Assembly: GCA_032164245.1 (NCBI GenBank)
Contig: JAVMKO010000010.1
Span: 29,524,189 to 29,588,188, forward strand
From: Sternotherus odoratus
Lineage: Eukaryota > Chordata > Testudines > Kinosternidae
DNA: 64,000 nucleotides
Direction: 5' to 3'
Shown in pieces: positions 54,961 to 64,000 of this stretch; within the stretch, counting starts at the first letter, position 1; the number at the start of each line of letters is the position of its first letter. The position numbers and the translations under genes were made by a program. The notes under the pieces were generated by a model. It ran no database searches. It was not told the DNA's origin and saw only the letters and a list, made by a program, of their open reading frames with translations.

Positions 54961-57354
54961 TTCTGGGAGGGAGGAGCCAGAAGCAAAAGCTTCTCTGCTG
55001 ACTGGAAAGTTATTTAATTTCTCTTGTCAGAAACTGAACCTTCAGAGAGCTCATAGGGCCATAAAATAAACAAACGTTCCTTTTTAATTAGGTTAATTCC
55101 TCATTTTCACAGCTACTTTATTTGAATCCTTTTCCCCCGATCGAAACAAGTTACACCGACAGAAGTGCTAGTGAGATGTATATATTGGAACTTAGGCTCA
55201 GTTAAATGGACCAGATTCTTGATAAATGCATGAGGATGGCTCTCCTTGACTACTTAAGAGGCCTCTGTGTGCATTCAAAGACACAATATGCTGTAAGTGT
55301 CTAATCGCTAGTTATGTTTAAATTCCTTGAGTTTGTACTCGTGTTACTTGCCCATCAGCCTACTTAATCCACCTCCTTGAGAGGTAGGAGCTGTGTTGAT
55401 GGAAAAAGCTCTCCCATTGACCATAGTGCTGTCTACACGGGGGGTGGGGTTAGGTCAGTGGAATGACATCGTTCGGGGCTGTGGATTTTTCACACACCTG
55501 AATGACACTTAAACCAATATAGGTCTATAGTATACACCTGGCCCGGGAGTCTGGCTCCTCTTCCTATTCGATCTCCAGTAAAGTTGTAGTTTAGCTGTGG
55601 CAGCACAGTAATTTCCATGGGAAGGAACTGCTGTGTCCTATGGACAGTGACTCCTCTTTCCAATTCAGTTTCTCCAGGTTCAGATAGTGGTGAACAAGCA
55701 AAGGAAGCCTGACTGCTGAGCCAAGAAACTAGTAAAGTTAGCACTTTCTTGACTCTTTCTCCCAAGTCATCCCTCTGGGAATAGCTTCTGCCCTACCATG
55801 TATTGCCAACTTCCCAGAAGACTGTTCTGAATGGTCGTGAGTGGCATCCTGGGATACCTACCCATGGTGCACTGCATTGTGCCTCAACACACTGACTCCT
55901 GATGAGTATGCACAGCACTGATGTGAGGAGCCAAGTATGCATGTGTACCAGAGAAACACTAACTATGATGGCTTGCATCGGCAAAAGTTGTAGTGTAGGC
56001 TTGCCCTATACATGCCTATGCTGAGAGGAGGTCAGATAGCACCAGTTATGCTTGTTTGGTGTCACTTGGAGATTTTCCCCATACTGGTTTATGGACCCTT
56101 CCGCACACCAAAGTTGTGCAAAGAAGCTACATCTGGGGAGAGGCTCTGGTAACAGGCTGGTTAGCAGTTGCCTTGAGATGGTACATTCTAATATAGTATA
56201 TTGTTTAGCGTTTTTACTTAAGTTAATCTCCATAGCAGAAAAAACTTTCTAGCGTTTGTAAAAATATTCTTTAAAGTGTACAATTCCTAGAGTAGTAATG
56301 ATGCATTAATTAGCCACATGCTATGACATCTTATTCTGTGACAGCCATAAAACAAGGTCCACTCCTATGAAAGACAGTGTCAAATTAATGTAATTCCTCC
56401 TCACTCCTTGCACAACTTTTCTTTAACTAGCAGTTGTAAATAAACCATGGAACCTTAAGTTACGTTCTCCCTGCAGCTTCAGTTGGATACTGTCGTCAAC
56501 ACTTCTTTCCCTGTGTGTTTATGCAACTAGCTATGTGCTATCAAACAGCACTTGGGTTTCTCCCCAGGAGGTGGATGAAGTGACTAATGTAGACCGGTGT
56601 TGGGAAGCTTAAGGGGTAGACTTGAATGTTGCAATCTGCCCCAAATACTGACCAGGTTAGGGAACAAATTGTGACTCCCCCCTTTTTTTTTCTCTCTCTC
56701 TCTCTCTCCAGCTACTCTGACCACTGGAGGCCCTCTTTCTTTTGCTGCTCCTTTTTTCCCCCTTCCGCAGCCTTTGCTCACTCGCTGCAACAGCCAGAGC
56801 CACAATGAGAACAGGCCTGTGATGGTCTGCGTGTCCTGAACCAGGGCCCACAGGTTCTCTGCTGCAGCCATATCACATTTTTCTGTGATACTGGAAGGTG
56901 GTGCAGATTGTTTAGCATAAATAGTTGATTGTTAGGGACCATTTGAAGTAGAGTGAGTGGCCTGTTACCTTGCTGGGAGTTCCTTTCCTAGACCTTAAGA
57001 AGAGCTCTGTGTCGCTCGAAAGCGTCTCTCTCACCAACAGAAGTTGTCTGCTATTAGAGTTTTCAACAATGGTTGTTAAATGCTGCCATTCATGATTGAG
57101 CTTTAGTTTGGCTTCACTCATTAGTTTCTTTTATTTGAAGCTTGCTTAATAAGCCACATCCCCTCACATGATGAGAAAAGAAGAAATTCCCACAAAACAT
57201 TTATTCATAAATTTCACATTCACTGAAAAATATTTATGGGGAAATCACATACATAAAAATGCAAGCGCAACTCTTTGTATGGATGAAATCCACATGTGCC
57301 CATGTACATGCACAGATCAGACAGAGGGGCCTCAAACTCATTTATTTGTGTTAG
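54961..57354. other. No gene recognised
   Basis: AT-rich sequence that is presumably intron or intergenic. A TC run is at 56691-56708. I looked for upstream annexin A2 exons and saw none. Confidence 0.5.
57351..57354. repeat. Target site duplication of ERV-B, left
   Basis: TTAG precedes the LTR at 57355 and is repeated at 63461-63464. Confidence 0.75.
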
Positions 57355-57777
57355 TGTTAGGTAAAAAGCAAGTCCCTACTCACCTCTCCAGCACCTGAGA
57401 TCGTGCGGAGTTGGTTTAGGGCTCACAAACTGTCAGAAACCACTTACACAGACATCAATTCATTGATCAATGGGCTCACACTATCCCTAGCTCAAAGCTT
57501 CTTGAGTGTGGCAATTTTATTAGGGGCAGGCATCAATATTTATACACAGAAGTAAACAAAGTGATTAATAGGTCATAATGGTCATGCATAATCAATCAAG
57601 ATTCTACAGGATAAAACAGGTTAAAATGTAAATTCCAAAAGACAGAGGGGAGATGGCTACTTAAGGGGAGGGTGTGTGTGTGTCACGAGTAGTTCGCAGG
57701 TCAGAGCTTTGATTAAAAATTCAGACAGACATCAAGTCTGGGTGCAGTTTAAACTCATCAATAGTTCAGACTCAACA
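57355..57777 (-). mobile_element. ERV-B 3' LTR
   Basis: On the plus strand it reads TGTTAGGTAAAAAG to GACTCAACA. It matches 63033-63460 with about a dozen differences. In the element's own (minus) orientation AATAAA is at 57521-57516. Confidence 0.9.
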
Positions 57778-57838
57778 TTCCTCCATTTGTAGCTTTGGTA
57801 TAACTATTTATCAAAAAGCTACATCTTAGTTTAAGGAG

Positions 57839-58072
57839 CTAAGGGCAGCTTGACAACTTCAGCTTGTGCCAACTCGAAAAGAGCAGGGCCCTTGAAGTAG
57901 GAAAAGAACAAGAACAAGCTGACTTACATGAGTCTATGAGGGAGGGGACACACTGAATACAACAACACAGTATTATAAGGATTACTATTGCTCCAACAAT
58001 ACCCACCAAGAGTTTTACTAAAGGCGGTGCCATTAAAATACATGTTGCATTTAAAATCATACTACACAACAT
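57839..58072 (-). pseudogene. env: ERV-B env, transmembrane C-terminal fragment
   Basis: The minus-strand frame has a hydrophobic membrane span (LLVGIVGAIVILIILCCC) followed by IQCVPSLI and a short tail. The position just before the 3' LTR and the pattern fit a retroviral env C terminus. The CX6CC region was not identified. The tail resembles that of ERV-A env (CGIQCIPSLI). Confidence 0.7.
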
Positions 58073-59219
58073 TCATAATAGTTGCTTTTAAGTTAGACAA
58101 ACATTCTTAACAATTTCCTCCTCTTTAAAGATAATTTCTTTTATATTTTAAAAGCAAATTACTTTCAGCTTTTAAATTAAGCACTAATTTATAGGTACTA
58201 TTCAGTTTAGGCACACCCAGTATTGGGGTGTTGAGGTAGATATTATTTTCAAAGACAGCATTTCTCATTTATGAGAGCACATATTTTTCTTTGGGCAGCT
58301 AACATTATGTTTCAGGACATTTTGACTTGCCCACTTGTTTCAGGATAGACTCTCATTGAGATTAATTGCTTGGGGTTTTTTTTTTTTGGTTTTTTTTTTT
58401 TTTAAACAAACATTCTGAACGTAGAGGCTTGGGAGCAAATTTGAGTAGGTGATTTCAGTTAAGCTAAGTAACATGAACCCGTTTAGTTGCAGGGTAATAC
58501 ATGATAGACTGTAGCTTTACATACTTAATATGTTCTAAAAGTGCTAATTTACTGGTGGAAGCTCTATTTTTATCCAACCAGGAGTTACTTGTCACAAAAA
58601 TACTAAGTGACTTCTATTAAAAAGACTCTACACAAGTCAGCGTTAGGCAGAGGCTGTGCTGAACCATTGAAGTAGATTTTGCATCTACTCTTTGTTAGCT
58701 ACTATGAAATACCTGTTTGTTTTCTTCTTCTTGTTTGGTCCCATGTTAGATTATGCTGGACCAGATCTCTATTTTGGTAGCATTCAAATCATGTTAACAA
58801 TAATCAGAGGGATAGGTACACAGAGGAGTTTCCATCCTGCGTCTACTAAGGACTAAGTACACACTCAACAATCACTTCTATTTTTCAAAATACAGGTTTC
58901 TGGAAATATCTAATAAAAAAAACATTATACTCATGAAATAAATCTTGCTTAATCTAAAACAAGATTAATAACTTAAAATTGATTAATACTTCAATTTGAT
59001 AACCATTATTAAGTCCTTTTGAATTTTATCTTCAGGCTGAGACCCGGCACGGTCTTCGCTAGCCACTTTTCTTCAGGGTTCTTCATCGTCCCCTCTCCGG
59101 TTGCTAGGGCTTTGGTTGCCCCGCTGTCGTCTAATTCTCATCCTGGTCCGTCGAGGGTTGAGGCCTCAGCTGCCTCATTGTCATCTGGGAAAAGGGCATG
59201 CTTGCATCAGGCGTGGTGA

Positions 59220-59670
59220 ATTTAGGCTTCCTTTTCTGCCACCTTGATGATGGTTGGGGTGGCCAAAGCACCCGGTATGGTCCTTTTCACAGGGGCTGGA
59301 GCAGAACTTCCTTGTAGGCTTTAACAAAGACTCAAGAACCAGGTTTTATCGGGTGTGCTTTTTCATTTAAAAGCAGTCTCATATCTGCGGAGAGAGTTAG
59401 TCTGTCTCTGGAGCTATAAAACAAAAGAAGTTAGTTCTGCTTTTTCAAGCACCAAATTAGCAGTCATGTAATATTTGACTAGGTAAACTGAGGAAGGCCT
59501 GCCAAAAAGTAGTTCAAAAGGTGATAACTTAATTTGACCTCTAGGAGTGTCATGGAGATTGTGCAGCACAAGGGGTAATTCATTTATCCAGTTAAGACCA
59601 GTTTCTTTGCATATTTGTCCTTTTAACCTGGCCATTAGATTGCAGGTGCCAAGGTGTGTGGCACTTCTAC
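59220..59670 (-). pseudogene. pol: ERV-B pol, integrase C-terminal fragments
   Basis: From high to low coordinates the minus strand gives HLQSNGQVKRTN (frame 1), then KGQICKETGLNWINELPLVL and LSPFELLFGRP, and then GPYRVL and ATPTIIKVAEKE in two further frames. These are the C-terminal end of a gammaretroviral integrase. At least two frameshifts are present. The catalytic core is not recognisable upstream. Confidence 0.75.
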
Positions 59671-60119
59671 TGAACTCTCAAGGCACTCATAACTTGCTGA
59701 AAAGCTGTTTCTGTAAAATGAGACTCACGGTTTAAGTCTGTCATCTTGGGTACCTATACTTAGGGATAAAATCATTTAAGAGATATTTGTCCACAGTCTA
59801 AGCATTTGCTCTTTTGGTATGAAATGCTATACACAGGATGGCAGTTCAGAAAAGTTAATTTGAGGCTTCTTAAAAAGAAAGACAGCTCAGGGCCGGTTTC
59901 TGGATGGACTTTGTGACTCCTTTCGATTGAATTGCTGATATGACAGGCAAATCCTTTTGCAATGTAAAACATCAGTCCCAAGATGTGGCAAGGCTGTTTA
60001 GGATCTTTAGGTAATGTATTCTTTACCTGTGAGTAAGGGAAAAAAAACCTAACACATTTCATTAATACTTGGCAGTGTTACAAACTTTACAACTGAGTGG
60101 GCATTTTAGCCCTCTCTTC

Positions 60120-60154
<35 letters not shown>

Positions 60155-61500
60155 ACTCCTTTCTTTTTTACATTGTTTTTATACAGTACTTTAGTTTTAC
60201 ATACACTTTTATAATACAAATAACTGAATTACAGAGCTTTGGAGTAACAGAACAGGACAAGCATACCAACTGTTGAGGAGGCCACTTGATACCTCTGGTT
60301 TCTAATAGCTTTCTTCTTTCCCTCGCCCTACTGGCTAGAAATCTGGGGGTAGCCAGAAGAATTCTATGTGCAATTTGAGGAGTGAGTTAACTTGTCATGT
60401 TAATGCTTCCAAAGTCTATTGGTATTTAATTTCAATTGAAAATTATTGTTCACATTGTTCTTAGCTAGTGAAATTATAACAAGTATATTTAAACCTTAGC
60501 ATTGTTTAATAATAGTAAAAACAATTTTATATTACAAATTGAATAAACAAATATCTATATTTCAATTCTGAAGTATATTGCCTTATGTACAATTTATCAC
60601 AAACCCAGTTTTGGCCACATTGACAAAGCATTTTAAGACAAACATAGAACATAAAATACAATTCTTATTGTGCCAGTAAGTGCATAGTTTGTCAGCTGGC
60701 ATCAGCTTTCTTTGATTTTTCTGAAAGACAAAAAAAACCTTCTATATCTCCACTTTTTTTTTTAAAGGGAATCAGTTATTATTTTCTTTTGTTTTCTAGG
60801 CAAACCAGGTTTCAGTTACTTTTTATCAATTAGGTAATTTGCATGAACACAGATGTTTTCTGGCTTGCTTTTTTGGATTTAAAGCTAGTCACAACTTAAA
60901 AGAATACAATTATTTTTACCAGAATCTTTTTACTTTTAACTTTTGCTTTTGTAACACACACTGATCTGAAACATCACTACTGTCATTTCTTTGAGCTCAA
61001 TTAATTAGCATTACAAACAAATTTAGCTAAACCATGCATAGCTGCATACTTGCAAACTAATCTCTATGCTTGGATTACTTATCAGAAGGATTTATTTACA
61101 GACATTTTAAAGACATTAAAACATTTTCTTATTTTCACTAAAATTATTTTTCTTTACTATTTTTTATGCTTTTGGGTCAACACTATTAGAATTTTGGTTT
61201 ATTAGGGTTACTTTGTGGTTTTATTTTACAAAATTAAATTATTTTTTTAGAAGGGTCAAATCTTACTCTGTCTTGTTTAACAGAATTCTTTGCCTGATCT
61301 GAAAAGGGGCTTGGAGTTTACTAACAATTTGCAAGTTAAGTAATCTGCATTTTCACAGACAGGGGAGCAAGCCTTGGGGCTAGTTTTAAAAGGGATACCA
61401 TTTATTTTTTACTAACAAGCTAGTTTTAAAGTTCTATTGTCCTTTCTTTACTTACTTCTGCTTTCACAGGGGATCAGATGTTAGGTTCCCCAAGAGACTA
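59671..61500 (-). other. ERV-B interior, heavily decayed
   Basis: AT-rich sequence where gag-pol should lie. No reverse transcriptase or protease motif survives in a form I can see. A CA microsatellite (60130-60155) is present. The whole provirus is about 6.1 kb, shorter than an intact gammaretrovirus, so deletions are likely. Confidence 0.5.
60128..60156 (+). repeat. (CA)n microsatellite
   Basis: About 14 CA units. Confidence 0.95.
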
Positions 61501-61519
61501 CAAATCACATTCAAAGTGT

Positions 61520-61849
61520 CTAGACTCTAGAGGTGAGATTCGTACCATTTCTTTTCAACTTGGGACACAGACTGTTTACCTGCAGAATTAGCTTGGAGAC
61601 ATTTCTCTTTGAACAATCTTGTTTCCCTAAGAGCTGGTGGTGCAGGGATGCATTCGTTCCCGGTGTAACTATCTGCGGATGCGGCCGGACCCACTGGGCG
61701 TCCCCAGGGGCATTCACATTTAAAGTGACCGAGCTGTTTGTACTGAAAACAATCTTTGAGTTGCCAGGACTCTCTCCTTTGAGCATTTCACTTGAACTTT
61801 TGCACAGAAAAAAAAAACTATAGACTCTATTTACTACAGACAATTTCAA
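61520..61849 (-). pseudogene. gag: ERV-B gag, nucleocapsid-like fragment
   Basis: One minus-strand frame reads CFQYKQLGHFKCEC, a CX2CX4HX4C zinc knuckle with its second cysteine changed to tyrosine. A longer frame in another phase covers the same bases but looks like a shadow. This is where gag should end in a minus-strand provirus. Confidence 0.5.
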
Positions 61850-62499
61850 GCTGTTAAGAGCTGAAACCTTTTTTGATCAAATCACTTTTACACTTTAACT
61901 GCATCAAACTGTTTACCTGTTTTCTTTTAGGAACTTTCTTAGGCAACACTTTACCACCCACAGAAATTCTGTCTTTGTTCTCCTCACTCTAGGGCTTGCT
62001 TCCAAGGAACAGCTTCCTGAGCAACAACAAATTCTCACTAGGATGAATTCACATTCATGATTATCTTTGGCCCATCAGACAGATCTCTACAAAATCTCTT
62101 TTTAGGCAACTTACAAACTCACTGGACAAAGGGTTAGAGCTATTCTTTTTCCTCTGCAGTTACAAACTCAGAACTATCTGAATCTATAACTAACTCTGAC
62201 ACTACTGCACTTTTTCTTAACTATTACAAGCGGAAAAACAGACAAAAAAAGACAGACAAGGAAGATTCAGACACACATTTTCTTTCCCTAGACACGCAGC
62301 TTGGGATTTTCCTTTTGGCCTATTGACAAGTGATTGTTTCTCCCGAGGTTTTGCCTTCTATTTCCTCCTTACTCCTGCATAGATTCAGATCCTGAGTCCT
62401 GCAGATTCCCCTCTGCTCCCTGGAGAGTCCCCCTGCGGAGGAGTAGGGGCAGGTGCAGTGGGGACCAACTGGCGGGTCAAAACACACCATGGTTTACAC

Positions 62500-63010
62500 C
62501 CTTTATCGAAATAACATGGAGGGGGTTCACTCTCGGGACAATACCTGACTGTCATAATCTTTAAAGATTTCCACAGCTCTGCTGCAGAGTTCAAACAAAA
62601 TCAGTAACTTAACTGTCCCGGATGGTTTTTTCGATCTGGCCCTCCACTTCTCTTTAAAGCAGCCTGCTTGAAAGAACCATACAAAGGCAACCTTTTCTCC
62701 AGGTTGGCCCATACCGCGGTATTCCCAGTCTAATTCCTTACACACAGCGTGTACAACTTCTTAGACATTCCTGTCTGTACTGGGAGTCTTTCTTCATAAC
62801 ACAACTTATTCCTAATGCTCAAAAGGTTCTGAAAAGGTACACTAGTCCCTTGACCCATGGTGTCTGACAGGAGCCCTCCAACTGGCGTTTACCCTGCCGT
62901 CCAGTACACGACCCCTCAATATTGAATTGGCTGGGAGAAATCTCCCGTGGCGCCTGCCAATTCGTATATGAGTGATCTGACCACTGGACAGAGGCACCGC
63001 ACCAGAAGGA
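62500..63010 (-). pseudogene. ERV-B leader and gag N-terminal remnant
   Basis: Position after the 5' LTR and primer site fits the leader and matrix region. The minus-strand frame at 62527-62745 (MCKELDWEYRGMGQPGEKVA) may be matrix-derived. No myristoylation start was identified. Low certainty. Confidence 0.4.
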
Positions 63011-63029
63011 ATCCCAAGACGAGCCCCCA
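63011..63029 (-). other. ERV-B primer binding site, tRNA-Pro type with extra base
   Basis: The minus strand reads TGGGGGCTCGTCTTGGGAT. This is the tRNA-Pro primer site of gammaretroviruses apart from one change and one inserted base near its end. It lies three bases from the LTR. Confidence 0.8.
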
Positions 63030-63032
63030 TAT

Positions 63033-63460
63033 TGTTAGGTAAAAAGCAAGTCCCTACTCACCTCTCCAGCACCCGAGATCGTGCGGAGTTGGTTTAGGGC
63101 TCACAAACTGTCAGAAACCACTTACACAGACATCAATTCATTGATCAATGGGCTCACACTATCCCTAGCTCAAACCTTCTTAGTGAGTGTGGCAATTTTA
63201 TTAGGGGCAGGCATCAATATTTATACACAGAAGTAAACAAAGTGATTAATGGGTCATAATTGTCATGCATAATCAATCAAGATTCTACAGGATAAAACAG
63301 GTTAAAATGTAAATTCCAAAAGACAGAGGGGAGATGGCTACTTAAGGGGAAGGGGTGTGTGTGTCATGAGTAGTTCGCAGGTCAGAGCTTTGAATAAAAG
63401 TTCAGACAGAGACATCAAGTCTGGGTGCAGTTTAAACTCATCAATAGTTCAGACTCAACA
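63033..63460 (-). mobile_element. ERV-B 5' LTR
   Basis: It is the counterpart of 57355-57777, about 97 percent identical by eye. In element orientation it starts TGTTGAGTCTGAAC and ends ACCTAACA. TTAG follows on the plus strand. Confidence 0.9.
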
Positions 63461-63597
63461 TTAGCATATGCAGCGGTTTTGGGGATATTTTTTTTTTTAC
63501 CTGTAAATAGAACGCAAGCAAAACTTAGGATGATCTGTTAAACTGGCTAAAGATTTAAGAGGCATTATAAAATCAAATGAACTTGCCTGTGTTTCAG

Positions 63598-63688
63598 GGT
63601 CTGGGGACTGATGAAGATACTCTCATTGAGATCATCTGCTCCAGGACAAACCAGGAGCTTTGTGAAATTAACAAAGTCTACAAGGCAA
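63598..63688 (+). CDS. ANXA2: Annexin A2 internal exon
   Basis: The exon encodes [20 protein letters not shown] followed by [17 protein letters not shown] begins the second annexin repeat and carries the type II calcium-binding GxGT motif. The exon is 91 bp, the size expected at this position in annexin genes. The acceptor is TGTGTTTCAG and the donor GTAAGTATG, so this is a spliced gene and not a retrocopy. Annexin A2 binds acidic phospholipids at membranes in a calcium-dependent way and pairs with S100A10. A cysteine stands where mammals have glutamine (ELCEIN). Neighbouring exons were not found; the next would lie beyond 64000. Confidence 0.92.
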
Positions 63689-64000
63689 GTAAGTATGTGT
63701 TAGTGTTTTCCGCACAATAAACGTAGGCCCTCCCATTTTTTCCTTTTGGATTAGTGATGGGAAAGTTTGGAGAACTTTTAACCATTGACTTTCCTGGGGA
63801 TTCTCATTATCCCTAGTGTCTTGGTCAGATACAACAGGCAAGGGTATTTATATTGGCATAACTAATGAAGTTTTCAGTGTAACTGAACGTGACCTGGACA
63901 AGCTGCCTACCATAAGTACTGTATCTAATACCTTATGATTTATGGACCCACACATACTGTTTGGATACTGGAGGAGTTCTAGGGTGAAATAGTGGTGCCA
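63689..64000 (+). other. ANXA2 intron, start
   Basis: Intron sequence after the donor. No further exon is seen before the window ends. Confidence 0.7.

Noticed and set aside
63598..63688. ANXA2 processed pseudogene
   Set aside because: The exon has intact acceptor and donor sites and ends at the expected annexin exon boundary.
1..64000. CRISPR arrays, bacterial operons, tRNA or rRNA genes
   Set aside because: No regularly spaced repeats, ribosome-binding sites or complete tRNA/rRNA genes were seen. The sequence is vertebrate-like.

Overview
The window looks like nuclear DNA of a sauropsid, most probably a turtle. The evidence is the repeat content: CR1 LINEs, a tRNA-like SINE with a CR1-type tail, Penelope-like (PLE) sequence with a GIY-YIG domain, hAT-type short elements, a Gmr1-type Ty3/Gypsy element and endogenous retroviruses. 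Host genes are split into short exons with canonical splice sites. No bacterial or plasmid features are visible. The assignment is by eye and was not confirmed by any search.

Region 1 (about 1-10370) is a nest of mobile elements. A PLE copy is present as two inverted arms (about 19-1816, and 1890-3041 continuing at 10040-10123). Each arm carries the same LTR-like element inserted in the PLE reading frame. The right arm was later split by a betaretrovirus-like provirus, ERV-A (3048-10033), with nearly identical LTRs and a 6-bp target duplication. The left arm still shows the unoccupied target sequence. ERV-A has gag, dUTPase-protease, pol and a shortened env, all broken by stops or frameshifts.

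Region 2 (about 10500-13450) is GC-rich. It holds a hAT transposase remnant, a hAT-like element and a C-rich minisatellite.

Region 3 (13451-38961, minus strand) is one large host gene of the maestro HEAT-like repeat (MROH) family. I could place 35 exons. Splice phases agree at every junction and no exon contains a stop. The C-terminal exon(s) and a certain start codon were not found. Introns contain CR1, SINE, hAT and solo-LTR insertions.

Region 4 (about 39000-57350) is AT-richer and intergenic or intronic. It holds an LTR-like repeat, MIR-like fragments, a CR1 LINE with one in-frame stop, and a Gmr1-type gag-protease remnant between LTRs.

Region 5 (57355-63460) is a decayed gammaretrovirus-like provirus, ERV-B, on the minus strand. 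It has a tRNA-Pro-type primer site and a TTAG target duplication. Just downstream lies a single exon of annexin A2 (63598-63688, plus strand), so ERV-B probably sits antisense in an ANXA2 intron.
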